Shown: positions 1 to 8,438, numbered from the stretch's first letter. The stretch: 64,000 nucleotides of DNA from Chryseobacterium sp. JM1 (GCF_000737715.1 NZ_JPRN01000013.1:1-64000); one strand, 5' to 3'. Notes: generated by a model from the letters alone, not told the origin. Made by a program: numbers and translations.

Positions 1-150
1 CGTTACCGAAAAAGAAAGATTTCTGTTTCTACTGAAATCTTCAGCATTAACTATAAATCTTTTCTTTGTAAAACTATGAGAAATTTCGCATTGAAGAGAA
101 GATAAAATATCATTAATATTTTTTCGTCTAGGTTTAACTGATTGATTCAC
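1..150 (-). CDS. Possible 5' part of a CDS running off the left edge
   Basis: A frame opens at a GTG at 150 on the minus strand and stays open to base 1, giving 50 codons with no stop. The peptide begins MNQSVKPRRKNINDIL and is rich in basic and polar residues. I do not recognise a family. In the same frame the first upstream stop lies near 204, and no ATG lies between it and the GTG, so the start is uncertain. A weak -7-like box (TATATTTA) sits at 154-161 but would place the transcript start at or inside the GTG. Fifty open codons can arise by chance in AT-rich DNA, so this is only a candidate. Confidence 0.35.
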   Translation of the reverse strand, partial: MNQSVKPRRKNINDILSSLQCEISHSFTKKRFIVNAEDFSRNRNLSFSVT

Positions 151-591
151 TGTTAAATATACGAAAAAAAGATAACATAAACAAGGTGAATCGTCTGAAA
201 ATCAAAATATTAGACCCTTAACTTAATGACATTGGGCTTTAGCCCGTTTAAACTGAAGTAAAATTTCATTCGGCTTTAGCCAAAACCTAATGTTTTTTTT
301 GATCTCCCGCAGATTTCTCAGATGACGCAGATTGTGACGTCCGTTTTGAAGGTTTCAGCCTTCAGGCAGCTCTAAACTGCCTCCTGATGGTCTGTAAACG
401 GGCTCTCTCCGGTTCTTGAAGTGGTTGCAGGCTCTTTGTAAGTGTCTTTAGGCCGTTACTGAACGATCTGGGCCCGGTTGATGAACGGGTTTTACCCACT
501 TATGGAAGGGGAGATACCCCTTGGGTAAGGGGGTAGAGGGACTTAGGTAAGGGGCTGTCAATGGTTATGGGAGAGGGTGGAGGCTTAAAAA
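151..591. other. Gene-free region with intergenic repeat motifs
   Basis: No convincing gene is seen. The stretch holds a GGGCTTTAGCCC palindrome at about 234-245 and a second GGCTTTAGCC at about 272-281. A run at 301-332 repeats a CGCAGATT/CTCAGATGACGCAGATT theme, the kind of phrase scattered between genes in flavobacteria. Bases 490-580 are unusually G-rich on the plus strand, with several runs of three to five G. A small hairpin is formed by AGGCAG and CTGCCT around 373-391. Confidence 0.5.
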
Positions 592-622
592 CAAAAAAAA
601 CTGCTTCCGGTGGAGCAGTTTT
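592..622 (-). terminator. Rho-independent terminator of the XRE regulator gene
   Basis: AAAACTGCT (597-605) pairs with AGCAGTTTT (614-622) around an 8-base loop. On the minus strand it is followed by a run of T, as expected for a terminator just after the stop codon at 651. Confidence 0.8.
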
Positions 623-650
623 ATTTTATAATGAGTTCTGTTGTGCAGAC

Positions 651-1013
651 CTATTTTCTGGATTTTAATTTCTTATTTTCCGCGGTTAGGGCTTCTATCT
701 GTTGTTTCAGGAGGTTGATGTATTCCTGCTGATTTTCTAAGATATAATCGGGGATATTGTAATGGTTGTTAAGAATCGCAGTTCCGGAATTGGTTGACGA
801 GTCATTGAAATTGACGGTATTACCCGGTTTCTCTTCTTTAATGTCTTCTACCTTTACGTCCAATGCATTAGCCAACTTCTCCCACTCATCATCAAATATT
901 CTCACATCACCGCTTTCTTTACGGCTGTAGTTGGATACATCAGTAGCGATAATATTGGACATATACTCCTGCGTATAGCCTCTTTGCTTTCTTAGAGTTC
1001 TTAGCTTTTCCAT
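651..1013 (-). CDS. XRE-family helix-turn-helix transcriptional regulator
   Basis: This 120-residue protein has an N-terminal Cro/C1-type helix-turn-helix (about residues 1-60). It begins MEKLRTLRKQRGYTQEYMS, and its recognition-helix region reads DVSNYSRKE. The linker is Asn/Thr rich. The last 35 residues (QEYINLLKQQIEALTAENKK) form a predicted coiled coil, probably for dimerisation. Bacteroidota carry many such short XRE proteins of unknown target. A good -7 box (TATATTTG on the minus strand, 1034-1041) lies about 20 bases before the ATG, and a terminator follows. It is transcribed away from the membrane protein at 1316 and may control the neighbouring defence-type genes, but that is inference from position only. 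Confidence 0.85.
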   Translation of the reverse strand: MEKLRTLRKQRGYTQEYMSNIIATDVSNYSRKESGDVRIFDDEWEKLANALDVKVEDIKEEKPGNTVNFNDSSTNSGTAILNNHYNIPDYILENQQEYINLLKQQIEALTAENKKLKSRK

Positions 1014-1033
1014 AGAGTGGGGTGTGTTTTGTA

Positions 1034-1041
1034 CAAATATA
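1034..1041 (-). promoter_or_regulatory. -7 box of the XRE regulator gene
   Basis: TATATTTG on the minus strand matches the Bacteroidota TAnnTTTG -7 element and lies 20 bases upstream of the start codon. No clear -33 TTG is seen at the usual distance. Confidence 0.6.
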
Positions 1042-1282
1042 GAAAAAAATGTGTGGTCTGTAGGTTGTGGAAGTTGTAAAATGTGAAATTAGGTGAGAGA
1101 AATTTAAGAATACTGATTTTCTGTAATGTGTGTAATTATAAGAAAAAAAAAGTAAATAATTACATATTTATTAAGTCATAATCGTCACTAATCTAAATTT
1201 ATATTAAGTATTAAAAAATTGGCTGAATAATATTTTTTTAAAAAATAAATTTACAGTCGCCCTTACTAGAAGAACGGATAAT

Positions 1283-1290
1283 TACTTTTG
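1283..1290 (+). promoter_or_regulatory. -7 box ahead of the small membrane protein gene
   Basis: TACTTTTG matches TAnnTTTG and lies 25 bases before the ATG at 1316. The -33 element is not obvious. Confidence 0.5.
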
Positions 1291-1315
1291 ATTATAATTT
1301 AAAAATAATACCATC

Positions 1316-1630
1316 ATGGGAAAACGAACAGGAAAATATGGAAGAGAGAAAATGTCCCAATTATCAAAATACGCACAAATACAAAAGTGTTTAAATGATA
1401 ATAAAGATCGCCGTTGGCTTACGAAATGGGCGCCATCAGTTGCTTCTATTTGGTTAATATTGGTTATCTCAATACTTTGTCTTAACAATAAGTACTTGTG
1501 CTTATCTGATGAAGTACTTGTAAGATTACTTGAAACAACTACATTAAATATATTAGGGCTATCAGTTATTGTACTTAAGAGTTATTTTCTTCCAGCAAAG
1601 AAAAATAATTTGCCAGAAGATTATGATTAA
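1316..1630 (+). CDS. Small two-helix membrane protein
   Basis: The product has 104 residues. A basic N-terminus is followed by two hydrophobic helices at about residues 40-57 and 70-92, the second containing LLETTTLNILGLSVIVLK, and by a charged tail. No named family is recognised. Met13 (1352), preceded by a purine-rich GAAGAGAGAAA, is an alternative start. The gene converges on the PutAbiC-like gene with 30 bases between stop codons and has its own -7 box. Short membrane proteins next to abortive-infection genes can be partners or sensors, but nothing here proves a link. The overlapping reading frame on the other strand lacks plausible composition and was discarded. Confidence 0.65.
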   Translation: MGKRTGKYGREKMSQLSKYAQIQKCLNDNKDRRWLTKWAPSVASIWLILVISILCLNNKYLCLSDEVLVRLLETTTLNILGLSVIVLKSYFLPAKKNNLPEDYD

Positions 1631-1660
1631 TAAAAAATAGCCTCCAATTAAGGGTACTAC

Positions 1661-2509
1661 TTATTTTAATTCTTCAATATATTTAAAAGCTGTTTTTTTA
1701 TATTGAGATAATGGCTTAAGGTTAATTAGTAAGTCTTCATCAATATTATTAAAAAGTGTATACTCTTCAATTAGAGGCTTAAATTTCTCGCTACCATTTT
1801 TATGAAGACCATTATATAAAAACAATATAATTTCATGACTGGATAATTGTGCTCTTGCAATTGATATATATTGTCTTTTATCAATATCTGATGTATTATG
1901 TATTAATTTTATTATATGATAAAATGTCCTATAATAATGTGCAAGATGTGCTTTGTATGTATGATATTCATCATCATAAAATTTTAATATTTCATCTGTG
2001 GAATAATTATTTATTTGATCAGCTAAGCTATCGTTTGTGTTTCCACTTACTAATGCTTTATTTCTAGCTTTATGATGAATTAGGTCAGAAATTCTAGTGT
2101 AAGCTGATCTTCCTTCATATACATTCCCACTGTTTTTTATTATTGTATTGTTTGTAATTGAATTGAATAATGAAATCATTTGGAAGAAAGTGTTTTCAAA
2201 ACGTTGAATTCTTAATGTTTCATTTTGAGTAATGAATTCTTGCCTAGTCTCTTTTAATTCTTCTCGTTGAAGCTTGAGTTCATGACTTTGCAAGTATATG
2301 GTAATGATTATTCCAGCAAATGCTAATCCTGAATAAACTGCATTTACTGATCCAAACATATCTCCAAATGTACCTCTAATTTCAGTACCCCTTCCTCTTA
2401 AAAGAAAATATGTAGCAAACCACATTCCTAGTACTACAATAGCTACTCCAATAGAAATCCAACCAATATAAAGCTTTTTATTCTCTTCATTTTTTTTGTT
2501 ATTCCCCAT
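1661..2509 (-). CDS. PutAbiC-like putative phage abortive infection protein
   Basis: From Met at 2509 the product has 282 residues; an ATG at 2581 would add 24 more. Two transmembrane helices come first (GWISIGVAIVVLGMWFATYF, then SVNAVYSGLAFAGIIITIYL). They are separated by a FGDMFGSVNAVYSGLAF signature and followed by a charged coiled coil (LKLQREELKETRQEF). The soluble part has FENTFFQMISLFNSI and, near the C-terminus, YISIARAQLSSHEIILFLYNGL. This order of features is what I know from the putative phage abortive infection protein family (PutAbiC, Pfam PF16872). Members are thought to sense infection at the membrane and stop growth, but the mechanism is not established. The shorter start is preferred because it places the first helix close to the N-terminus. 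Confidence 0.75.
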   Translation of the reverse strand: MGNNKKNEENKKLYIGWISIGVAIVVLGMWFATYFLLRGRGTEIRGTFGDMFGSVNAVYSGLAFAGIIITIYLQSHELKLQREELKETRQEFITQNETLRIQRFENTFFQMISLFNSITNNTIIKNSGNVYEGRSAYTRISDLIHHKARNKALVSGNTNDSLADQINNYSTDEILKFYDDEYHTYKAHLAHYYRTFYHIIKLIHNTSDIDKRQYISIARAQLSSHEIILFLYNGLHKNGSEKFKPLIEEYTLFNNIDEDLLINLKPLSQYKKTAFKYIEELK

Positions 2510-2728
2510 TTTGTTAGTTTGCAACAATATACAAAATATAGGAAAATAAGCAAGAAGTACCTTAATAGAGATGTTTTCCAATCTTATGGTCTTAATAATA
2601 TTGTTTATACTTTATTGAAAATAATTTTCTATACTTTGAATCCTTGTTAAGCTAATTCTTTTTCTGGGTAAAAAACAGTCCCATAATTAAACTGAAATCC
2701 CTAAATTTATCCCCCAATCAAAAACCAC

Positions 2729-2956
2729 ATGCACAACAAAATCATAAAAATAAAACACGTCACAGGAACCTACACCATTGATATAAAGGAGGGAAAACTG
2801 AACGAAATGCAAACCCAGCTGGACAAATGTCTCAACGATGAACAGGGCGCCATTGTGGTGAAGGGAGAAAACGGAGATCAGTTTGTATATCCGGCGGATC
2901 TTCTGAAAAACAGCTTTATTTCTATAGTAGATAGGGAAGAAGTGAGGGGGCTCTAG
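2729..2956 (+). CDS. Small hypothetical protein
   Basis: This is a 75-residue acidic and lysine-rich soluble protein with no signal peptide or membrane segment. The pattern HVTGTYTIDIKEGKL, then a helix LNEMQTQLDKCLND, then AIVVKGENGDQFVYPADLL suggests a small alpha/beta domain. No family is recognised. The opposite frame across the same DNA is Phe/Tyr/His rich and looks like a shadow. It is separated from the tRNA-Ser gene by about 210 bases and seems to stand alone. Confidence 0.55.
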   Translation: MHNKIIKIKHVTGTYTIDIKEGKLNEMQTQLDKCLNDEQGAIVVKGENGDQFVYPADLLKNSFISIVDREEVRGL

Positions 2957-3104
2957 GCAAAACCAAAGTCCCAAAGGTATTTTGAGACTACAGTTTTAGT
3001 TCAGGAACCGAATGCAGGGAGATTGTTTCAACAAATCACTGAAAATAATTCCCCTGATTTTAAGCCTATTATTAAGTTTCGTTAAAATTTATCAGGGAAA
3101 AGTT

Positions 3105-3134
3105 TTGCAGGAATATAAAATCGTTTTATATTTG
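3105..3134 (+). promoter_or_regulatory. Promoter of the tRNA-Ser gene
   Basis: TTG at 3105-3107 and TATATTTG at 3127-3134 are separated by 19 bases, a good match to the Bacteroidota TTG/TAnnTTTG promoter. It lies about 33 bases before the mature tRNA. Confidence 0.75.
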
Positions 3135-3167
3135 CACCACTGAAAACAACGGTATAGCCGTGATTCA

Positions 3168-3252
3168 GGAGAGATGGCAGAGTGGTCGATTGCGATAGTC
3201 TTGAAAACTATTGACTGTAACAGGTCCGGGGGTTCGAATCCCTCTCTCTCCG
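3168..3252 (+). tRNA. tRNA-Ser (anticodon TGA)
   Basis: The 85-base gene folds with acceptor arms GGAGAGA (3168-3174) and TCTCTCC (3245-3251) and discriminator G at 3252. The anticodon loop CTTGAAA carries TGA. There is a long class II variable arm and a T-arm containing GGTTCGAATCC. CCA is not encoded. The gene is preceded by a strong promoter and followed by a terminator. Two decayed 3' copies of this gene lie downstream at 8335 and 12978, suggesting that its 3' half has served as an integration site. Confidence 0.97.
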
Positions 3253-3296
3253 CTGAAAAGCAAGAGTAAAACTCAAAAAATGCTTAAAAACTTTTT

Positions 3297-3330
3297 AAAC
3301 CTGCAATTTTAATTAATTGCAGGTTTTTTT
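3297..3330 (+). terminator. Terminator after tRNA-Ser
   Basis: CCTGCAATT (3300-3308) pairs with AATTGCAGG (3315-3323) and is followed by a run of seven T. The stem continues with flanking A/T pairs. Confidence 0.85.
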
Positions 3331-3363
3331 GTGAATAAAATTTTATTGAGCAACTCCAATCAT

Positions 3364-4470
3364 TTATAATTTAAGAAATTCAATTAACTCTTTTACAGCT
3401 GCCCCACCAGCACGATTAGCCCCAATGGTAGAGGCAGAGGGGCCGTACCCAATTAAATGAATTCTTGGATCCTTGCTGACTTGTGTGGCCAGTCTTCCTG
3501 ACATTTCAATTCCTCCCTTATCATTTAAAAGATGTAATGCAGCCAGATGATCCAGAGAATGACGAAAGCCGGTATTCCAAAAAATAACGTCGGCATCAAT
3601 GGTCGTTCCATCTTCCCATCGCACCCCGTTTTCGGTAATTTCTTCAAACATAGGTTTTCTGTCTAAAACGCCATTAAGTAACATCTCTTCAATAGCTGGC
3701 GTAACGTGGATCCCCGTTACTGAAACAACCGAACTTGGAGGTAAGCCCTCGCGAACTCTTTTTTCGACTGATGCAACAGCCTCTCTTCGTAGTTCAATAC
3801 TAAATTCCTCTTTTTTAAAATCTACAGGTCGTCGGGTTACCCAAGTGGTTGTAGTAACTTTTGAAATTTCACCAAGCAACTGAATGGCGGAGATTCCGCC
3901 TCCGACAATGATAACATGCTTTCCTATGAATTCTTGAGCACCCTTATATTCACCGGTGTGCAGCTGTCTGCCGAGAAACTTGTCCCATCCGGGATATTTT
4001 GGACAATTGGGTGTTTTCCATGTACCTGTGGCATTAATCAAACCACGGGCAGTGAACTGAACGCCATTGGTATGAATCATAAACCGTCCATTTCGATCCG
4101 TAACTTCACTTACCCGTACGGGACGAATCACAGGAAGATCAAACTGCTTTTCGTATTGTTCGTAATATTTTGGAAGAGCCAGATTTGCCTGTAATGAAGT
4201 ATCCATCGTATCAACAGCATCGGCAAATGCCATTCCGGGAAGATCATTAATACCATTAACATTACTTAACGTTAGAGAGTCCCATCTATGCTGCCAGGCT
4301 CCACCGGAACCAAACTCATCATCCAAAACCACAAACCCCTTTCCCGGTTCTATTCCGCTTTTTCTAAGATGATACGCTGCCGACAATCCTGCCTGTCCTG
4401 CTCCAATTACCGCAATATCAACTTTGTAAAATAAATCTGGACGGATTTGCAAGTTTTTATCAGCTTCCAT
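3364..4470 (-). CDS. FAD/NAD(P)-dependent oxidoreductase, flavin monooxygenase-like
   Basis: This 368-residue two-dinucleotide-binding protein has a first Rossmann motif VIGAGQAG at residues 21-28 (FAD) and a second, VGGGISA, at 189-195 (NADPH). An INATGTW turn at 145-151 and a C-terminal YGPSASTIGANRAG close the FAD site. This architecture matches single-component flavin-dependent monooxygenases and the related CzcO-like oxidoreductases. The substrate cannot be read from the sequence. The gene is divergent from an AraC-type regulator at 4708, with 237 bases between them, so control by that regulator is likely. It is the first gene after the tRNA-Ser, inside the putative island. Confidence 0.85.
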   Translation of the reverse strand: MEADKNLQIRPDLFYKVDIAVIGAGQAGLSAAYHLRKSGIEPGKGFVVLDDEFGSGGAWQHRWDSLTLSNVNGINDLPGMAFADAVDTMDTSLQANLALPKYYEQYEKQFDLPVIRPVRVSEVTDRNGRFMIHTNGVQFTARGLINATGTWKTPNCPKYPGWDKFLGRQLHTGEYKGAQEFIGKHVIIVGGGISAIQLLGEISKVTTTTWVTRRPVDFKKEEFSIELRREAVASVEKRVREGLPPSSVVSVTGIHVTPAIEEMLLNGVLDRKPMFEEITENGVRWEDGTTIDADVIFWNTGFRHSLDHLAALHLLNDKGGIEMSGRLATQVSKDPRIHLIGYGPSASTIGANRAGGAAVKELIEFLKL

Positions 4471-4683
4471 ATAGTACTTGATTTTTTGACCTTACCGATT
4501 AATGTGCTTATTATTTTTCGCTTTATATGCTATCAACAGACTAAATGTATGAAATACCATCAACAATAACTAATATTTTAATTAAACGAATATAGGCCTG
4601 CAAAGCGGACTGACAATGGATTGATTGCTAAGTTATTGCTTCCATTAATAAGAAATCTTAATAAGGAAATTTATGGATGTTAT

Positions 4684-4691
4684 TATATTTG
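4684..4691 (+). promoter_or_regulatory. -7 box of an AraC-type regulator gene
   Basis: TATATTTG matches TAnnTTTG and lies 16 bases before the GTG start at 4708, implying a leader of only about ten bases. The gap shared with the divergent oxidoreductase gene should hold both promoters. Confidence 0.55.
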
Positions 4692-4707
4692 TTGCTAGTT
4701 TTGTAAG

Positions 4708-5598
4708 GTGGTTAAAATAAAAAGAATAACTCCAACAGATTTCAGGGGACATTATATGCCTGAAATGTCGACTGATTTCCCAATATTAAAAACAGCGGTC
4801 CAGATTCATGATATTGGAAAAACATCAGGCTTTATTAAAGTACCTACGCCTTTACACAGGCCTCAGTACAATTTCATTGTTCATGTTACCAAAGGCAATG
4901 CAAAACAGCAGGTAGATGCAGATTTAATATCAATAAAAGAACACGAAATCTTATTGGTAAGACAGGGAAATGTCACCTCACTAAAGGAAGTGAGCCCGGA
5001 TGCAACCGGTCATATTATTTTATTTGAAGACCAGACGCTTAACCAAATCCTATCAAAGCAGGAGCTCATCAAGCTGTTTTCAGTTAATAATATCATTCAT
5101 TTGCCACAAGAAAATAGCATCTGGCTAACCTCTCTATTTGAACTTTTGAGTACTGAGATTTATTCTCAAAATGCAAACTTAGATATTTGCTATTCACTTC
5201 TGCAGGCTGGGTTGCAGAAAATTTTCAGTTCAGGAAGTGAACTGAAGAAAGCAGTTAACCGAAATGCTGAAATTACTTTCAATTTTAAAGAATTGGTATA
5301 TAAACATTATATTGAACATAAAACGATTTTGTTTTACGCTGCTGAACTATCTGTTTCTGAAAATTATCTTCATAGGTGCATTAAAGAAACGATTGGAGAG
5401 AGTCCAAAAGAATGGATTAATAAAGTAAGTATTTTACAAAGTCAATTACTTTTACAGGATTTAACCAAGAGTATTTCCGAAATAGCTTTCGAACTTAATT
5501 ATGGTGATCCCAGCTATTTTGGACGCCTGTTTAAGAAAATAAGCGGAGTAACCCCTTCAGAATACAGAATGACCTTTATGCAGGATTTGTCCGAGTAA
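4708..5598 (+). CDS. AraC-family transcriptional regulator
   Basis: A 296-residue protein with an N-terminal cupin-like sensor region (about residues 25-130, VHVTKGNAKQQVDADL) and a C-terminal double helix-turn-helix of AraC type (about 195-292). The latter contains FYAAELSVSENYLHRCIKE and ISEIAFELNYGDPSYFGRLF, ending in the usual SGVTPSEYR. The GTG at 4708 is the chosen start because a -7 box sits just upstream; an ATG at 4756 is possible. It is divergent from the FAD oxidoreductase and upstream of an outer-membrane protein gene, and probably controls one or both. The effector is unknown. Confidence 0.88.
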   Translation: MVKIKRITPTDFRGHYMPEMSTDFPILKTAVQIHDIGKTSGFIKVPTPLHRPQYNFIVHVTKGNAKQQVDADLISIKEHEILLVRQGNVTSLKEVSPDATGHIILFEDQTLNQILSKQELIKLFSVNNIIHLPQENSIWLTSLFELLSTEIYSQNANLDICYSLLQAGLQKIFSSGSELKKAVNRNAEITFNFKELVYKHYIEHKTILFYAAELSVSENYLHRCIKETIGESPKEWINKVSILQSQLLLQDLTKSISEIAFELNYGDPSYFGRLFKKISGVTPSEYRMTFMQDLSE

Positions 5599-5713
5599 AG
5601 AGTGATTTAGTTTTAAAGCATTTCCTGTTTTCAAACCACCTTTGTATTACTAAAATTCAAAGAAAATGAAAACATTGATTACTGTAAGAAATGCCATCAG
5701 GAAAGAGGTTGAA

Positions 5714-6661
5714 ATGATTTTTTCCTTTAAACACATCGGGATTATCAAAAGATCCTGCCTTTGTTTAATTGGTTCGGCTTTCTTCCTTTCAAACAAAAGC
5801 CACGGACAGATTATTCAGGATGTCGCCGGTATTGCCGTCACGGCTCATCATAAAGTTAGCTTTAAAGATGTACCTTCAGAAAGTTCCCTGTCAGAAAATA
5901 AATTCCAACTCAATACTTATGACGCATGGTTAGCAACACCTCCTTTTGAAATTGGTAAAACAAGTGTTTTTAGTAATTTGAACTATCGGATGATGGATTT
6001 TAATTATGACAGAAATTCTATACAGGATGCCAATCGTATTGAAAGAATTCACGAGATAAAATCTGTCATTATAATTAAGCACCCACTTTCCGAAAAATGG
6101 TCGATTTTAGGAATAGCTATGCCCACTATTGCATCCGACTTTAAAAAATCGGTTTCTTTTGATGATTTAATTCTGGATGGAATAATCGGATTGTCAAAGA
6201 AATTCGGGAGGGAGTCGAACCTTGAAGTCGGACTCGGAGTTCATGTTTTACATTCTTTTGGAGAAACTTTGGTTACCCCGGGGATATCAATTGATTACCA
6301 AAGTACAGATAAAAAATGGTTAGCCCAGTTTTACTGGCCGAGATTAAACGTGCTTTACAGCCTAAGCCCGAATACACAAATAGGTTTGGCCGGATCGATC
6401 GATTGGACACGTTTCAACCTGAAAAATTATAAAGACTATCATCTTAAAGAAGTCGATTACGCTCAGTTTTCTACCATTCATGGAGGCCTTCAGGTTCATC
6501 AACGCTTAGTGGGTGGAATTTGGCTGCAGGCGCAAGCCGGAATGGGACTTTTAAATCGTTATGAATTGTTCGATACCCATCAAAAGACAGTCAATGATTT
6601 TTCTGCCTCCAATATGGCTTATGGGAAAGTTACTATTACCTATCGTATCGGCAGAAAATAA
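5714..6661 (+). CDS. Putative outer-membrane beta-barrel protein (DUF6268-like)
   Basis: From the ATG at 5714 the product has 315 residues and a clear signal peptide (RSCLCLIGSAFFLSNKSHG). An AGGAAAGAGG sequence lies just upstream; an ATG at 5666 would add 16 residues and bury the signal. The mature part alternates hydrophobic and polar residues in short strands (GKTSVFSNLNYRMMDFNYD; VGLGVHVLHSFG; VTITYRIGRK at the end). That pattern is typical of a small outer-membrane barrel. It resembles the DUF6268 group of Bacteroidota, for which no function is established. It lies directly downstream of the AraC gene and may be its target. Confidence 0.65.
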   Translation: MIFSFKHIGIIKRSCLCLIGSAFFLSNKSHGQIIQDVAGIAVTAHHKVSFKDVPSESSLSENKFQLNTYDAWLATPPFEIGKTSVFSNLNYRMMDFNYDRNSIQDANRIERIHEIKSVIIIKHPLSEKWSILGIAMPTIASDFKKSVSFDDLILDGIIGLSKKFGRESNLEVGLGVHVLHSFGETLVTPGISIDYQSTDKKWLAQFYWPRLNVLYSLSPNTQIGLAGSIDWTRFNLKNYKDYHLKEVDYAQFSTIHGGLQVHQRLVGGIWLQAQAGMGLLNRYELFDTHQKTVNDFSASNMAYGKVTITYRIGRK

Positions 6662-6742
6662 ACAAATAAAAATAATCAAAACAATCATTTTCAGTTTCGT
6701 GACCATACCCTGTACCATGTATTGTCAGCGCCTGAAAATTAA

Positions 6743-7186
6743 GTGAATCAAAACCGATTTTCATCATCAATATCCAATGACAATCTTATGAACAGTACCC
6801 ATTCTCTTCAGTCAGCTTTTAACTTTAGGGCCCTGATTACTGCAGCTCTGCCTGCTTATATTTTTCCCACTTTAATGTCTTTTATATCTGGTTTTCTGCT
6901 CCAGAACAACAATCTTATGACGGCCAGTTATAGCAGCATTGGTTTGTCTTCTTTATTGTCAACACTTTGCAGTTTTATCTTGCTTTGGCGGCTTGAGTCG
7001 CAACGAATATTAGTGCGAAACAAGCTGATCAGATCTTTGTTGATCATTGTACTGATGATGGGCTTAGGAACCTTATGTATATGGCTATTCAATTTACAGT
7101 ACGAATGTTTTAATATTTTACTCTCCACCTTTTTGGGGGCTACCATATTTATCATTCGCGACCTTGTGATCAAACGTAACAGCTAA
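6743..7186 (+). CDS. Small integral membrane protein, unknown function
   Basis: The 147-residue product has about four predicted transmembrane helices (ALITAALPAYIFPTLMSFIS; SYSSIGLSSLLSTLCSFILL; LLIIVLMMGLGTLCIWLF; ILLSTFLGATIFIIRDL). The frame starts with GTG at 6743, while ATG at 6788 (MNSTHSLQSAF) is an equally good start. No family is recognised. It sits between the outer-membrane protein and NmrA-like genes with the same orientation, so it may share their transcript. Confidence 0.55.
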   Translation: MNQNRFSSSISNDNLMNSTHSLQSAFNFRALITAALPAYIFPTLMSFISGFLLQNNNLMTASYSSIGLSSLLSTLCSFILLWRLESQRILVRNKLIRSLLIIVLMMGLGTLCIWLFNLQYECFNILLSTFLGATIFIIRDLVIKRNS

Positions 7187-7320
7187 ATCATTTATCCATA
7201 AAAACTCATCAACAGAAACATCTCAAACTTAGAAGAAATGAAGAATAAACTCAATAGAATACCCATGAAGAAAAGGGATAATGAACGTTTAATCCTTACT
7301 AAAAGAATCAATTTATTTCA

Positions 7321-8235
7321 ATGAAAAAAATGAAACCAGTTATCGTTGTTTTTGGATGTACAGGTGCCGTTGGAACTGCTGTGATGCAGGAGCTCAAGGG
7401 TAGGGATTGCATGGTAAGAGGTGTTCTTCGAAACCCTGAAAGACCTTATCCGGTACCATTGGATAAAGGCCCATCGAATATAACCTATGTTAGTGCCGAT
7501 TTAAATTCTATTAACCAGCTTAAAGAGGTTTGCAAAGGGGCAGATGTTTTGTTTCTTTTAACAGCAACTGGTCCCAATCAGGTAGAACATGAAATTAATA
7601 TTATTGATGCTGCGAGGCAAAATGGTGTAAGACGAATTGTCAAGTTATCGGCTCCCATAGTTACGATGCCTGCCAAGGTAGAGGTGAGTCAATGGCATAG
7701 GAGAATAGATGAGCACCTTTGGCAGAATATGGATGAATTTTGCTGCCTTAGACCACATTCTTTTATGCAAAATTGGGAACGAAATACTTTTACCATTCAG
7801 TATTTTGGGAAAATTTACGGAGCACTTGGTACAGCACGAAGAAATTATATCGATTGTCGTGATGTAGCTGATATAGCGGTAAATTACTTGTTGACACCCG
7901 AAGAAATAAAAGAAAAATCTGTGGTTCTTACAGGTCCACAAGCCATTAGCCATATAGAAATGGCAGCAAAATTATCTCATGTAACCGGGCGCACCATTGA
8001 ATATGTAAATGTAACACCAGATGAACTGTTTAACCAGTTAATCAACAGAGCTAAATTGCCCGTATGGCTGGCTAACCATATTGTGGAACTTGATGAGCTG
8101 GCCATAAAAATTCCTGAACCGGAAGGGGACAATATTACCGGCTTAATGTCAAGAAAACCACGTATTATGGAAGAATATTTACAGGAAAACAGACATTTGT
8201 TTAAACGAAAACCACTGTGGAAGTCTTTATTGTAA
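7321..8235 (+). CDS. NmrA-like NAD(P)-binding protein
   Basis: This 304-residue atypical short-chain dehydrogenase has a GCTGAVG dinucleotide-binding motif at residues 12-18. The fold is NmrA/SDR-like: ADLNSINQLKEVCKGADVLFLLTA, then NIIDAARQNGVRRIVKLSAP. The Tyr-x-x-x-Lys catalytic pair of classical SDRs is not seen where expected (QWHRRIDEHL occupies that region). This fits NmrA-type redox sensors or quinone oxidoreductases such as QOR2 rather than a standard dehydrogenase. The gene is the last of the first tRNA-linked block and is followed by a fragment of a DoxX-like gene and a tRNA remnant. Confidence 0.85.
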   Translation: MKKMKPVIVVFGCTGAVGTAVMQELKGRDCMVRGVLRNPERPYPVPLDKGPSNITYVSADLNSINQLKEVCKGADVLFLLTATGPNQVEHEINIIDAARQNGVRRIVKLSAPIVTMPAKVEVSQWHRRIDEHLWQNMDEFCCLRPHSFMQNWERNTFTIQYFGKIYGALGTARRNYIDCRDVADIAVNYLLTPEEIKEKSVVLTGPQAISHIEMAAKLSHVTGRTIEYVNVTPDELFNQLINRAKLPVWLANHIVELDELAIKIPEPEGDNITGLMSRKPRIMEEYLQENRHLFKRKPLWKSLL

Positions 8236-8264
8236 GATATGAATACGGAAGATTTGAAGCAATT

Positions 8265-8294
8265 GATACTATTCAAATGGAACTGAAGAAATAG
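8265..8294 (+). pseudogene. 3' fragment of a DoxX-like gene
   Basis: These bases encode DTIQMELKK followed by a stop, exactly the last nine residues of the intact DoxX-like protein ending at 12938. The DNA similarity continues downstream into the tRNA remnant. Upstream codons in this frame (YGRFEAI) no longer match. I read it as the surviving tail of a second copy of that gene. Confidence 0.7.
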
Positions 8295-8334
8295 GATGTT
8301 TAATAAAAAATAATGCCTGGCAGCAGTTTGATGA

Positions 8335-8397
8335 GATTGTGATAGTCCTGAAAACTATTGACTGTAACAGGTCCGGGGGTTCGAATCCTTCTCTCCG
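8335..8397 (+). pseudogene. tRNA-Ser 3' remnant 1 (att-like direct repeat)
   Basis: The 63-base stretch repeats tRNA-Ser bases 3188-3252 from the anticodon stem to the discriminator base. There are only about two substitutions, plus a change and a two-base deletion in the acceptor arm. The D-arm and 5' acceptor strand are absent, so it cannot fold as a tRNA. This is the usual form of the right-hand attachment site of an element integrated in a tRNA gene. Confidence 0.9.
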
Positions 8398-8403
8398 CAA
8401 AAG

Positions 8404-8438
8404 AAAACCTTAGAATAATTTATTCTAAGGTTTTTTTT
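8404..8438 (+). terminator. Terminator following tRNA-Ser remnant 1
   Basis: A 14-base perfect stem (8404-8417 with 8421-8434, core ACCTTAGAATA) with a three-base loop leads into a T run. It also serves the convergent epimerase gene ending at 8476. A degraded version follows the second remnant at 13046. Confidence 0.85.

Noticed and set aside
490..580. G-rich stretch as a possible G-quadruplex or gene
   Set aside because: The G runs are unevenly spaced and no gene or regulatory role can be tied to them from sequence alone.
2687..2974. 95-codon minus-strand frame over the small gene at 2729
   Set aside because: It is rich in Phe, His and Tyr and lacks a plausible start region. The plus-strand frame has normal charged composition.
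8335..8397. A second functional tRNA-Ser
   Set aside because: The D-arm and the 5' acceptor strand are missing and the acceptor 3' strand has lost two bases, so it cannot form a tRNA.
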